Origin: Gnetum montanum
Lineage: Eukaryota > Streptophyta > Gnetopsida > Gnetales > Gnetaceae
Length of the DNA: 64,000 nt
Reading direction: 5' to 3'
Assembly (NCBI GenBank): GCA_015680685.1
Contig: MNCI01027315.1
Location: 417,966 to 481,965 of the forward strand
Below, one piece after another: positions 22,270 through 33,464 of the stretch. Made by a program: the position numbers and the translations under genes. Numbering within the stretch: position 1 is the first letter of the stretch; each line of letters begins with the position of its first letter. Under the pieces are notes generated by a model. It worked only from the letters and a program-made list of their open reading frames with translations. It searched no databases and was not told the DNA's origin.

Positions 22270-23370
22270 ATTGCAAGTTTTCCAAGATCCTCATGACGAT
22301 CCTTGTGGGGGTCATTACGCTGGGAGATGTTAAGATCTTGCTTGCAAGATATTATTGGCCTACAATGTTCCAAGATGTCCATCAATTCATCCAATCTTGT
22401 GAGTGCTGTCAACGTGATGGGGGAAGACTGCTAGAATGGTGGGTCTACAATAATGGATTCAACCTTTAAAACCCTTCAACATTTGAGGAATTGATACTAT
22501 GGAGCCGAATACACCAATGTCCAATGGAAAATCTTATATTATTGTTGATGTTGATTACTTGACAAAATGGGTAGAAGCAGCTGCTATTAAGGATTGTACA
22601 TCATCTACAACTGCATGATTTGTTCAATAACAAATTGTAAATAGGTTTGGCATGCCTCGTGCACTTATTTCAGACAATGGTACATACTTCACAGGTGCAA
22701 CTTTTCAAAAATTAATGCAATGCTTAGGGGTTGAGCACAAACTGACTACACCATACCACCCCCAAGCAAACGATCAAGCCGAAGTCACCAACAGGGAGAT
22801 TACAAAGATATTGACAAGAACCATTAGCAAGTATAGGTGAGACTAGAGCACTAAACTAAATCACGCTCTTTGGGCATACCGCTCCACATGGAAACTCCCT
22901 ATAGGGTACTCTCCCTATGAGTTAGTGTACGGTAAACTACCAATGCCTCCTATTCAAACTGAGCTCCATACACGATCCACGACATGTTACCTCAACCTCG
23001 ACCTCGATCTAGCACAAAAACAATGGTTAATGACCCTTAACTTGGTAGATGAGAACCAATTAGCCACCTTGTCATCTAATGAATTGCACAAGGCCTTCAA
23101 TAAACAACGTCATGACCTAAGAATTAGGAAAGATAGATATCAACTAGGAGATAAGGTTCTGTACTAGAATCCCACACATGTGCCACAACGCACTAAATTT
23201 CAAATGCTATGGGAAGGACCTTATGTCATTCATGCAACTTTTCCTTCAGGGGCCATGATGATATATAAACCTAAGAGCTCGGATAAGAAATTGTTAGTCA
23301 AGATCCAACAAACCAAACCTTTCCATGAGCTTAAAACAGCTAGTACCAATACTATCGTTGTTGGTGGAAA
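22270..23370 (+). pseudogene. Integrase of element G
   Basis: The HHCC zinc region is split by a frameshift: PCGGHYAG at 22298-22320, then ILLARYYWPTMFQDVHQFIQSCECCQR at 22337-22420. Core DDE residues appear as ..GIDTMEP (about 22495), ALISDNGTYF (22658) and PYHPQANDQAEVTNREI (22755-22800), all three acids still present. Further blocks are NHALWAYRSTWKLPIGYSPYELVYGK (22860-22935) and the C-terminal ..FQMLWEGPYVI (23200-23230) with KPFHELK at about 23330. No chromodomain follows. Stops at about 22616, 22841 and 23165. It would insert the cDNA into the genome. Confidence 0.8.
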
Positions 23371-23412
23371 ATCCTGCTCGTTATTTCAGATCTCCTCCTT
23401 CCAACTCAATCA

Positions 23413-25159
23413 TGGGGGAGAGGGCCACCTATGCCAACCATTCTAGGCCCTCAATTCTTTTTGTATTTTTGTTTTACACGTTTTTGTTTTACACATTCCT
23501 TTAATCTTTCTTGCTTTTGTTTTATGCCATCATTCACATTTTTATTATTTCTTTGTTTATTTAATTTACTTTTATTCATCTTACAATAAGTNAACTATAC
23601 AGTTCCTTTTTCCTAAATAAACTTATTAATGAATTGGTGGCTTTGTATTCTTCAAACCAAGGAAGGACTCAATGGTTGAAAAGGGTGTGACTTCAAGGGG
23701 TTTCAATGTAGTTGTGCCAACTATTCTCTTGAGTACTTGAGTGCTTTTCATGGGTTTTCTACCATTTCGTCATTCACCTACTATCAGGAAGTTGAGTTTG
23801 CATGGTGTGGTTCTCATAAAAAAAAAACAAAAAACAAAAAATAAACGTGAGAATTCAAAGCACATCCCTTAGACATAACAAAAGAACACATGGGCTACAA
23901 AGCACTAGTTATGGCAATGGAAAGACATGTTAACCATGCTTGAAGGTTCCCTCTAACTAAGGCCCTCTCTCGCTTCCTACTTCTCCATCTTGCTCTCCTT
24001 GAAATGGTAGTGCCTCTCCTTGCATTCTTGTTGCTTCAAGTGGATGAGTTGATCAACTGTGTTGATGCAAGGTCACTGAATGTGGTTGGTTTGAGTCCGA
24101 ATTTGGAATGAGTTCTACTTAGTCACCTTAACCACAAAATACACAAGGAACTTTACACAACCGTGCTCTTGGGATTCCATTCAATTTTCTCCTCTCCTTC
24201 CATACTTCTTCCCATTTTTTCACCTCATTGCTGGTTTTATCATTAGTATATATCCTGGTTGATGCATTGTCATTCCTTGGTAAATTCTTCTAGGTAAGTC
24301 TTTAACCATTGCTTCCATATGTCATTCCTAGAGCCTACAGACTCTTTGGTTTGTGGGTTTGTCAATGCATAAAAGGCATGAGCTTGCTTTGGGAAGGACC
24401 CATTGACATTCCTTTATGGTGCAGTTGTTAAATTCTTTCTCTCAACCATTCCTTACAATCAACCATTTCTTGTTTCATCCCCATCCATGACATCCATTTT
24501 ATTGGCATCACCGTTGTTATTTCTCTCATCTTTCTTGTTCTTTATATTCTTTTTCATCCTATCACTACCGGAGGTCGCTCTTAGTCGTGGGGGTCCTGTG
24601 TCCCAAATTTTTTGAAAATTTTCAAACTTATCTCACCCCTACATTGTAAACCTCTAACCCAGTATCTGCCATAACCACAACTCAACCAATGCACTTTATA
24701 TCGAGGCAAGATATCAACTGTATTGTGGCTTACCTATCCTTGCTCATTTGTGACTGTGTTGTGTGTGTAGATGGTGATTACACGAATAATGGACTAGGAT
24801 AGGAGGGAGCACTCAGGATGGACTGGAGTTAGAGCATTTACGCTGGGAACAAGTTTGATCGTGTGGCTATGGATAAACAATGGAATGTGCAATCTTGGCA
24901 TCGGCAACAATGTGCCTCATTTTTTTTCTCTCTCCCTTTCTCTTCAAGTTGTCGAATGAAGGTCTAGATGTCATTTATGTACAGTGTTCACCATCATGGG
25001 TATGAACACCAATGTTGTAATGTATTGTCAATCCGTTCACTGGGCACTTAGAGTCTGTCATCCCGTTTCATTGTTAGTTGTCATTTAGTCAATAATCCCA
25101 TACCTTTCCAATATTTTGTAAGGAACTTGAGGACGAGTTTTCATTCAGTTTTGGCGGTA
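23413..25159 (+). mobile_element. 3' noncoding region and polypurine tracts of element G
   Basis: It starts with ATGGGGGAGAGGG just after integrase, a purine tract also conserved in the minus-strand copy near 4465. About 1.7 kb without coding signal follows. 23670-23970 is the block shared with 3700-4030. It ends with GAGGACGAGTTTTC and GGCGGTA next to the LTR. The small open frame at 24403-24615 lacks any env-like motif beyond hydrophobicity. One N lies at 23592. Confidence 0.7.
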
Positions 25160-25973
25160 TGATAAGCCACGATATCGCATTTGCAATATCAGGTCCTCAA
25201 TATCGGAGCCTGCCATGCGATGTCGAATACTCGATATCGGGACCTATCTCCTTGCCTATAACTAAGAGGCGGGCGCACTTGGTTTGCAATAGATTAGTTA
25301 GTCCCTTAGCCAAACTCTTGCTCTTTCTCCCTCTCAAGGTTAGAATTATTTTTGCATGCCTGCAGTAGGAGTCATAAAGTGAATGTATCTTTATTCAAGC
25401 ATTGTGTACCTGAGCACACCTTGTGTATGGCAATAAAGATGAACTTTGTGATAAACCTTGCAGCATTCAAAATAGATTAATTGATGTTAATTGTAGCTAT
25501 TTAATGCTTTCCTAGTTAATTAATGATCTCTCTCACCCTATAACTCTCCTAAGTAAGCACACTTAGTACGATCACTTCGAGCATGCATGTAACACTTGGT
25601 AACCCAGTGATGATTAGCGTTTGGTAATCCCAGTAGTATTGCACTGATTCAGGATGTGTACGACAAGTGAGAACGGATGCTGGTGTTAAAATTAGTTAAA
25701 TTAGATTAGTTAATTTAGATTAACTACTCACTTATCTCTCTCCTCCCCTTGTAGCACCAAGACATAAAAACACAAAAAGTATAAAAATCATATGCCTCAA
25801 GTTTACTTAACTATACAATCGTGACATACAAGTAAGCTTGGGAAGACAACGATTGACTAATCTGTCCTTGTTCCACAAAGGCGTGTAAGCACTTAGTTCT
25901 TGGAATTCGACCGGATCGTGCATGTACGCTCGTATTTGTATGGTTGAGCGTAGGGATACCTTGCTGCTCATCA
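25160..25973 (+). mobile_element. 3' LTR of Athila-like element G
   Basis: 814 bp, starting TGATAAGCCACGATATCGC and ending GCTGCTCATCA, followed by AGCAA. It keeps more CGATATCG-type sites than the 5' LTR (25170-25245), so the two LTRs have decayed independently. Confidence 0.85.
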
Positions 25974-25978
25974 AGCAA

Positions 25979-26479
25979 TATTACATGTAATTCTAAATAG
26001 ATTTTCTAGAGAAATATTAGATTCACAAGAAAAAAAATAGATTTGGTAAAGAAAAACAAAAAATCTTAATCATAGAGATTTGACCACAATTGTTAGCTCA
26101 TTCATCAAATTTGTTAAAATGGCAACTTGGATATTTTTCAATATAGTAGATGAACCAAAATTCAGCTCAGTTTTTTCAAGATTCTCTTAGCGAAATTATA
26201 AATATATATTATAAATATATAACTAAGCTAGTAATGCTACAATGTTACCACAAAATGATTAGGCAATCCATTAATAGGTGACTCAAGTGGTTCTTGTTAG
26301 CAAAGACATTGTTATATTCTTCTATAGTTAGTTAGCTATGGGTTGTATCAATAGTTAAATTATTTTGATCCCTCAACACAAAATGGGTAGGCAAAGTGTA
26401 AATAATAATGTTTAAAAAAATACATTTTTTTTGTTTTTTATTTTTTAAAAGATGGTGTGGTGGGTTAAGGTTGGGGTTT
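25979..26479. other. Unassigned AT-rich DNA
   Basis: No coding domain or repeat terminus recognised up to the SINE insertion at 26498. Confidence 0.5.
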
Positions 26480-26497
26480 GGTTGGAGCCTCAAATAT

Positions 26498-26670
26498 CAT
26501 CATCATCATTCTAGCCTTGTCCCAATAAAATGGGGTACCCTACATGAGTTCTTTTTTGCAATTTGCCTCTATGATGAACTATAATTTTGTTTATTTGTAA
26601 TTTCTTCAAATCATCTTTGTTTTTTCCATGTCTTATTTGGTTTTTATTTAGATGGCTTTTTTGGAACATG
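26498..26670 (-). repeat. SINE family 3, with 18-bp target duplication
   Basis: A 173-bp insert bounded by two identical 18-bp copies of GGTTGGAGCCTCAAATAT (26480-26497 and 26671-26688). The minus strand carries the same internal words as 15035-15165 and a GAT-repeat 3' end (the CATCATCATCAT at 26498). Exact long target duplications plus a simple tail are the signature of LINE-mobilised retroposition. Confidence 0.75.
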
Positions 26671-26688
26671 GGTTGGAGCCTCAAATAT

Positions 26689-26895
26689 TTTTTAAAATAA
26701 TATTTACCCCTAAGACATATAGTCCAATTAGAGCTTTCATCATCATCATCATCATTTTAGACTTACCCCAACCTTTATCTCAACAGAATGGGTTGGCTAA
26801 GTTCAATTAGAACTTTCTAACTTAGTATGGCCTACCAAAATTGAATCCCAACCTAGAGTTTACAAATGAAGAGTTTTACTACAACGACTTTTGCT
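26689..26895 (-). repeat. SINE family 1 copy, interrupted by a SINE-3 fragment
   Basis: The minus strand shows the family-1 B-box-like GGGATTCAATTTTGG area (about 26838) and tail. It is split at 26738-26801 by a 64-bp piece of a family-3 tail. TCCAATTAGAGCTTT (26723-26737) and TTCAATTAGAACTTT (26802-26816) flank this insert as a decayed target duplication. Confidence 0.6.
26738..26801 (-). repeat. Truncated SINE family 3 tail inside a family 1 SINE
   Basis: CATCATCATCATCATCAT followed by an ACCCCAACC..TCTCAACAGAATGGGTTGG tail motif. It is 5'-truncated, as is common for LINE-type priming, and flanked by 15-base direct repeats with two differences. Confidence 0.6.
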
Positions 26896-27070
26896 ATCTA
26901 GGACCAGCAAACAACTTATAATTTATTTATAAGCCCGAGGTTCAATTTCACCCGGTGTAATTGCAACAGGTTCAATTTCAACGGATTAAACACACCGTGA
27001 AAGTTAACATTCAATACATTTCCGCTACATATTTCTTAATAAAAATAAAGTAAACATCAGGTACAGAAAT

Positions 27071-27180
27071 GACCGTGGGAGGAGGCCCTGCAATTTTGCA
27101 TTGGAATTCAAAGCCGAGTCCAAACTGTGGGAGGAGACCGTGTAATTTTGCAGCGCAATTGAAGGCAGAGAACAAGCACC
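27071..27180 (+). repeat. Tandem duplication in the ERG 5' region
   Basis: A unit of about 55 bp beginning GTGGGAGGAGGCCCTG at 27074 recurs at 27128 as GTGGGAGGAGACCGTG, each followed by TAATTTTGCA- or GCAATTTTGCA-like sequence and then ATTSAA.GC. It lies in what would be the promoter or 5' UTR of the ERG copy. Confidence 0.55.
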
Positions 27181-27387
27181 CTCAATGCTACATTGAAAGC
27201 GTGAGTTTCAATAAATTTATTTATTTCGTTATTTGCATTGGAATTCAGCTGAACTTGAGGTTACAAAGGTCAGCGCTAAGGAGGATAGAGAGCTCGGTAA
27301 GCTGTTTAAACCCGCACAAAACCTCCATCAGCGACAAAGTCGACTGTTACAGTTCCTATTCCGCTGTTCGTCTCGATTCTTACTGCG

Positions 27388-28539
27388 ATGCCCAGTGACC
27401 CAAACGCCCTCAGAAGAGCCCTGTCGCTCTACTGCAACAAATGCTTTCAATCTCTCCCTGGCTGCACCGCATTATGCCAGTCCCAACAGGTTCCATGCTG
27501 CACACAGAATTCTGCTGCTCCAATTTCTTCAACCGAAGTCTCGAATTTTTTCAGCAATTTGTGGGTTCGCGGCTTTTCAAGCTTCCCTATGATAGATAGG
27601 GCCGATCAATCCGATGAACCCTCAAGCTCATGTGCCAGTGATCCTGAAGCTGAATCCAAAACCACCAAATTTAACAGTAATGTGTGGAAGAAATCACACA
27701 AGTATTGGGGACAGGGCGGTGACAGTAATGATCGGAAAATTAAAGACAAGACACAGCATCGGAACAAAGACATTGGTTGGAGAGAATGGAAGGTGAAGGA
27801 GAAAGAAAAAGATAAGCGCAGGGTTAGTTTTAGCAGGAATAAAAATGCTGTCAAAAAGACACTTAGGATTGAGCATGTTAAGGAACGGTCGAAGCAGGGG
27901 GAGGTGGAGGAAGTAAAGGGTACATTAAAGTCTAAAAATTGGAAGAAGAAATTGAAAGCAGGGATGGTGGATGAGGATGAAGAAGAACTGGATGATGACA
28001 TTCCTTTTGAGAACGATGTATGAATAGAGAAATGGTTTACTCCACTGAGTGCCGAAGAGAAAGAGCAGAGGACCCAGGATTTGGAGAAAGCATTTTTGGA
28101 GGTTTCTGGTACAGATGCACAGGAGGCTGCAAACTCAATTCAGAGTTGTAAGAAAAGGGCCAGGATTGATGCCTCCAAGGTTGCATCTTTGTGGGATAAG
28201 GTTTAAAGGGCCAGGGCAGATGAAGAGAATGGCAGGTTTGTTGGGGATATTGCAGGAGACAGTGATATTGAGGAGAAAGAGGAAGAAGAAACGGAGAATC
28301 CTGGTGAAGTTCATGAGGTAAGGGATCGGTAAGGGATCAGTGGGTTAGTCCAATGAGTCCAGAAGAACAGCAGAGGAGGACCCTGGAACTGCACCGGGCA
28401 TTGCTGGAGATTTCATTAGGACGAGCTGATTATGATGGGGATGTTTCGGAAGATCCCAATGGTGTTAGGAAAGAGGATCAGAGGTCTCTGAGCGTTGGAA
28501 TAATAGGAGCACCGAAGGTCCACCCTCACTAATTTCATG
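27388..28539 (+). pseudogene. ERG: ERG exon 1: targeting/acidic N-terminal region and broken P-loop
   Basis: It opens with MPSDPNALRRALSLYCNKC, Arg/Ser-rich and without early acidic residues, as expected of a mitochondrial presequence. A Lys/Glu-rich hydrophilic stretch follows to DEDEEELDDD (about 27990). Two similar segments come next: WFTPLSAEEKEQRTQDLEKA (28033) and WVSPMSPEEQQRRTLELHRA (28343), an internal duplication. The exon ends in EDQRSLSVGIIGAP, where the Walker A loop has lost about 8 bases, and then a GTGAGT donor at 28540. In-frame stops are TGA 28021 and TAA 28204; the 11-base duplication GTAAGGGATC(G/A) near 28318-28339 shifts the frame. Confidence 0.8.
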
Positions 28540-29261
28540 GTGAGTTTTGTATAATGTTGATGGTTTCTTGCTTGGGGAACATTAATGGTTTGTTACTAGT
28601 GTTTGATTGTTTTATATTGTTATCATATATAGTATGTATCCGTTCCCTAATATGACTGATCTGATTTGATAGTGATATTTTACAGGTACTTATAGTCGCT
28701 ATTATTCAGGTGACTGAGGTTACGGTATATTATTTTGATTAGCCATTAATAAATTTGTCTTGATCTATCATTTTTTTCCAGGTTGGAACAAAAGTTTCTG
28801 CAGTTTCCCGAAGAGTAATACTACAAATCATGAAATCTTGGAGTTATGACCAAAGATAACACCCAACTTGTATGATTATTTTATGTCATGTATCAAGAAT
28901 TTTCATTTGTTAATGTAGTACAGTTATCGATGCAATTCATCATTTACAGATTATAATAAGTTTTATTATTAAATAGATGTTTTTTTAAACCAATAATCAC
29001 GTTCCTTTCACCTAATGTACATCTGATTAGATTTAATAATTAATTTCCTGTTTATTTAACTACTTTATAAAAGCAAGACCATTCAACTATAATAAAATAG
29101 ATATCAATCAACAGGATGTGATTTATATGTGGAATCTGGTGCTGCTGTCTCCAAACATGATGACAGTACACTTTCTAGGAAACACAGGCAAGTAAAAGCA
29201 ATAGAAGATACAGAATGATGATGATGTCATGAAGGCTCCATGTAGGAGGAGTTTTAAAGCA

Positions 29262-29760
29262 ACAATGCTTCATGAGGAAAAAAAATCCGCTCGAACTTGT
29301 GGTCCAAAAATCAAGAGTGCCTTCTCGAGTGCCTTCTCAAGTTTTAGAAAGGGAAAGCCGAGACCGGTAAATGTTACCCGACCGAATTCATGGGTCCCTT
29401 CGGACAGACCGCGAAACAGTCGATTTACCAGGATATTGATTCGACCCACTACGATAACGGATCGCGCCGAGCCGTAGCCACCTGACTCCCTCCCACCGCC
29501 GCACATAGAAAGGCGTAACAATTTGGGCGCTGTCCGCTGGAAGCTCGATGACTAGAAATGGAAGCTGGAATTGGCATTCCTCAAGGCGGAGCGAGGACAC
29601 TGTTGCCATGAGGACGGGGTAGCCCCGACTTCCGCAGGTCCTTGGTTAAACCTCCTAATGGGAATTTAGGTTCTTGCGCGGGCGACTTGCTAAGCGCCGT
29701 TATCCAAAGCATATTCCCCCGGCGATTTGGTTTTTGCGGTAACATATGACGGGCACAACA
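29262..29760. other. GC- and CpG-rich island of foreign composition (possible organelle insert)
   Basis: This roughly 500-bp block is far richer in G+C and in intact CpG than anything around it, and it sits where the ERG G3 exon is missing. The style (ACCGGTAAATGTTACCCGACC, CCGCGAAACAGTCG, CGCGCGGGCG-like words) resembles plant mitochondrial intergenic DNA. No organelle gene was recognised. An internal repeat GAGTGCCTTCTC occurs twice at 29315-29340. Open frames on both strands are unconvincing. A nuclear mitochondrial insert is inferred, not shown. Confidence 0.35.
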
Positions 29761-29795
29761 CAGATAGGAACAACACTTGGTCAAACAATGTTCAC

Positions 29796-29845
29796 ATCTT
29801 CAATTTGCAATTGATACACGATCTTCAATTTGCAATTGATATACG
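29796..29845 (+). repeat. 25-bp tandem duplication
   Basis: ATCTTCAATTTGCAATTGAT followed by ACACG, immediately repeated with ATACG: two 25-bp units differing at one base, just beyond the GC-rich island. Confidence 0.8.
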
Positions 29846-31604
29846 ATGGAAATTCTACCCAAACGAAAACTGAGTTTAAATTTGATAATGAATGATGCAA
29901 AGGTTGTGTTGTAGAGGCATCACTTCACAGATTGCAAACATGTGAGCAGCAGGCTTGTATTCAGTAAATTGCTCTGAAACTTTAGTATAACTAGAAAATT
30001 AAAAAATATATTTAACTTGAAATAACCAAGGGATGTGAACAAACATGTTCATCATTACTCTACCACTACCGTTATTGGGCATGAAACAACGATATAGCCA
30101 TCTAGGTGCATCATAGTAGCAATCTATCCTACTGCAAGACATACTAATTATTCTTCCCTTCTACAATCTTTACAGAAACAATTGTGAAAAAGGTCAAACA
30201 TTGACAAACATTTAGAAATACTTGGAATGAAAGGATAGCAGAAAATATCACTCACCACTTGGTTATCGGTAGGACCTTTTCATAGAAGATAAATCACTAT
30301 TCCTCATATGCCAAACTGGTTTAAAATGTTAGTTTAGTTACAACATAGAATTTCATGTACTTGGGTTCTTCTATTTGTTAATAGATATAGTAACATACCT
30401 TTGATTCTTCTGATGGAAATCAGCTCAATTAATTTATTACAGGCTAGATCCTACGGTGATAAAGCTTGTGGAAACCATGGGAGAAAAAGAACACCCTCAC
30501 TAAAAAAGAATTCTGTGCTTGAATAAGGTAGATTTAGTTGATAAAAAGAATGATCTGCTAACAGCTGCCAGTGAATTTGGAAAGCTTGCTGGATATGACA
30601 AGTAATTCACTATCTCATGTTACAATTGTTTATTCTTGTTCATTATTCATTTGTTTGCAGCCTTTTTAATGTTCATAGTTATGCAGATTTTTCATGATAT
30701 CAGGAGAGAAGGGATCTGGTGTGAAGGATCTTATAACTTATTTAACGGATCAGGTAATAAATGTTGCTTAATTTTTCCATGATTGAGAACACATGAATTG
30801 ATCCCATTCATCTAGCATAGATGGTCAGTTCATTAGATAGACATATTATTTTAGAAGTACTGCTTATGCAGAGAACATTAATTTTTTTGTAAAATTACTG
30901 AAGGTTGGAAAAAAAATAGAATACTTTTTTAGTTATCTTATTTTCATTTAACTTAAAATGGGTCCTTTATGTAAAGTTAAGGCTGTTAGAAGGCCTTGGG
31001 ATGAAGACTCGCTTACAATGGATGAGGAACATGTAAAGCATTTGTCATATGAAGTTGTACGAGAAAAAATGCTGGATTGCCTTCACCAGGTAAAACATGT
31101 GGTAATGTAAACTGCATGTCATGTGAGCACAAATCTGAATTTACAATCAATATTTATTAACAGTTCCCTCTTTTAGTAAATTCCTTATGTAATGGATCAT
31201 CAAATAATTGACTTGAAGTATATGGAAGATGGGTCTTTGCGAATTGAGCATCCCTTCATTGTGAGCAAAGTTGGTCACCCAAACATCATTGTTGGGAGGA
31301 ACAGATCTAAGATAAGCTAAACATCTCTTCAAAGAAAATCTTTAACATTATCTTTGTATTGACCTGAATGACAGAAGTCACTACACGGTGTTTGACACTT
31401 TAGACTGATGATATCCTGAATCAAAGTTTGGTAGTTTTATAGACGTGAATCAATCCAGCAGTGTAATTTTATTTTGTTTATGAGGCCCGAGTTACAGTAT
31501 TACTGAAACTGAAATGGAATTTTTACTTACTTTTATTAAGATCCTCTTGGATCTGTTAGACACAGTAGTTTCAGAGTAGCTTTCATGGATTTTTTTTTAA
31601 AATT

Positions 31605-31690
31605 CATTACTCAGTAGTGGCCACTGGAATCAAACTTGTGACCTGGAGTTACCAGTCCAAGACTATTAGAAGTAGGATCCTGGTATTGCC
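31605..31690 (-). repeat. SINE family 1 fragment in ERG intron
   Basis: The minus strand contains CAAGTTTGATTCCAGTGGCC and the family-1 tail words, lying in the last ERG intron. 5' and 3' ends are eroded. Confidence 0.45.
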
Positions 31691-33239
31691 AAAAAAATAA
31701 AAAATAAAAATAAGGAGAAAATTATATTATATATCTTCAACAATGTTTTTTTTTTAATTTTTTGTCCATAATAAAACAGAGAAACATGATTATTTGAGTT
31801 GCAAGACATATACAGTAGGCAAACACATAATTACCATTTGCAATTAGCGGAAGTGCCTAGCTCCCATTCACCTCCGAAAAAGAAGAAATAGTCTTCATTT
31901 TCCCCCTTTCTTGCATATTTTTTAAAATGATAAAATGGAAACCATGGTTCTTCATTGGCTGGATACATAGGCAAGGAGAAAAGGGATTGATAGATCGACT
32001 TGTAATAATAGGCATACAAAAGTTCAGCAACCACATCTATGTCATGGCAGCATTAAAGAACATGCATCTTAAAAAAGGAAGGTATAGGAAAATTACTAAG
32101 TACAAGTGTACTTCTTGGGTTGTTGAATTAATGTTTTCCCTACAGCTTTAGTTGCATAATATGGAATGGTCAAAACTTAATAGAGATATTCAAGTTTGCT
32201 ATGTCTTACACTATTCTATGCGTTGTAAATCGTTTGTTATGTAATTAGTGGATATTGTAGAACTTTGGTTTTGTGCCATTTGAAGTGAAACAGTGGCACG
32301 GGTTGTTGTATCTGGGATTGTAATATGCTGTGTCGTGTGATTTTTCTTAAATGTTTCACATTTGAAATGTCAAACATTACCGTATACCGTATCGGCATTG
32401 TTACAGTTGTCTCTGTACTGTAGTTAAGCTTTTGTTTTAATGTTCGTTGATATTGCTCTTCTTCTCACCATACCGATGGGTGTTTATTGGTTCTTGCAGT
32501 AGTATGGAACCTTGGATTAAATCTCATGTATCATGGTTCTTGCATTCTCAATGTAAAATAAACCTTTTTCTGGATTATTATGGGAGTAGCAAAATTAGAA
32601 AGGGTTGCATCTATCTATTTTATGCAATGCATGAACTCTGACAAAAATAAAAGATTAACTGTTCTGGTAATACTTCTAATTGCTTAAAAGTCTTGCTATG
32701 CATGCCCAGCAGAAATCAAGCTTTGATTGAAACCTTGCTGACAGTGTGGCAGTGCAGAACGTGTTAGGAGGAACAAAGTTACTGGTGGCGTATAGTATAT
32801 GAATAGTTAAAAGTTAGGAGTTGCTCATTATTACGGAACTGGCATCTTCTCTCTGCAATATTTGGAGGAAATGCCATTCCACAGGTTTTATGTTGAATGC
32901 TCAATGAGATAATTAGAAACAAAAGAAATAAGAAGTCACTAATGTTTAGTTTGAGGGTTGTAAAGGGTACATTAGTACCATATTCAATGCTTTGTATCAT
33001 CTATAGCTTGCATGTTTTTTCAGCCAAGGAGCATGCACATAACATTTTAAGATACAAAAAATTTGCATGTTTGTTTTTGTGTTGCTACATGCAGTTTATA
33101 ACTTTATATTGCATTGTTGATTCTGTTTTTATGCCAATGTCTAAGGATTTGTGGATGTGCTGTAAATCTAAATCTTCTGAAACTTTTTTCACCTGATAAA
33201 GAAAATGAAGAAACTAAATTTTCGTTTGTTCACTGCCAG
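31691..33239 (+). other. Last intron of the ERG pseudogene, no further feature seen
   Basis: AT-rich DNA between the decayed donor at 31312 and the acceptor CTGCCAG at 33239. Scattered short open frames here have no recognisable domain. Confidence 0.5.
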
Positions 33240-33464
33240 GCAAATCGGAATAGCAACAAATGAAGAATTGAGAAAGCTGTTAAGCAGGACTGTTCACTTA
33301 ATAATTCAAGTGAGGGTGAAAAGTTGAAAAGGCACCTGACGCAAAGCTATTCCTGAAAGTTTTGAAATTGCCTAAGAAGGCAATGCTTGTTTTGTTTGTT
33401 TTATTTTTGCATGTTTGAAATTGGTGCATATCTGTTCTTCGTATGAAAAAGGGAAAGCATTACT

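Larger units (their letters stand above)
16238..25973 (+). mobile_element. Athila-like Ty3/gypsy LTR retrotransposon, near full length
   Basis: A 9.74-kb element with two 814-bp LTRs (16238-17051 and 25160-25973), TG...CA ends, and target duplications AGCGA (16233-16237) and AGCAA (25974-25978) differing by one base. It contains a tRNA-Asp-like primer site, then gag, aspartic protease, reverse transcriptase (FMDD), RNase H and integrase in gypsy order, a 1.7-kb noncoding tail and a short polypurine tract. No chromodomain and no env-like ORF are visible. The primer type, the protease-to-RT spacing and the long 3' tail point to the Athila branch. Every domain carries stops or frameshifts, so it is dead. 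The LTRs differ mostly by C/T and G/A changes. Confidence 0.85.
27388..33327 (+). pseudogene. ERG: ERG (Era-like mitochondrial GTPase) pseudogene, introns retained
   Basis: Plant ERG is a mitochondrial Era-family GTPase with a C-terminal KH domain, needed for ribosome assembly. Exons visible: 27388-28539 (N-terminal region plus EDQRSLSVGIIGAP), 28782-28869 (VGTKVSAVSRR), 30443-30601 (IKLVETMGEKE, then LCLNKVDLVDKKNDLL, the G4 motif), 30687-30753 (FFMISGEKGSGVKDLITYL, G5), 30982-31089 (RRPWDEDSLTM, YEVVREKMLDCLHQ), 31177-31311 (DGSLRIEHPFIVSK, KH part) and 33240-33327 (IGIATNEELRKLL, VHLIIQVRVK). Defects: stops at 28021 and 28204; an 11-base duplication at 28318-28339; loss of about 8 bases in the P-loop (28512); a frameshift in exon 2; no exon for the G3 DTPG region; TAA in 30443-30601 and at 31177; and a donor changed from GT to AT at 31312. 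Introns show it is a genomic duplicate, not a retrocopy. Confidence 0.85.

Noticed and set aside
24403-24615. Hydrophobic frame after integrase as an env-like gene
   Set aside because: Only 70 codons, no signal/TM/cleavage layout, and the same region is noncoding in the minus-strand copy.
27606-28001. 131-codon minus-strand frame rich in Ser/Leu/Phe
   Set aside because: Shadow of the Lys/Glu-rich ERG exon on the opposite strand.
31831-32641. Short open frames within 31831-32641 as extra ERG exons
   Set aside because: None matches ERG sequence; KH-domain coding resumes only at 33240.
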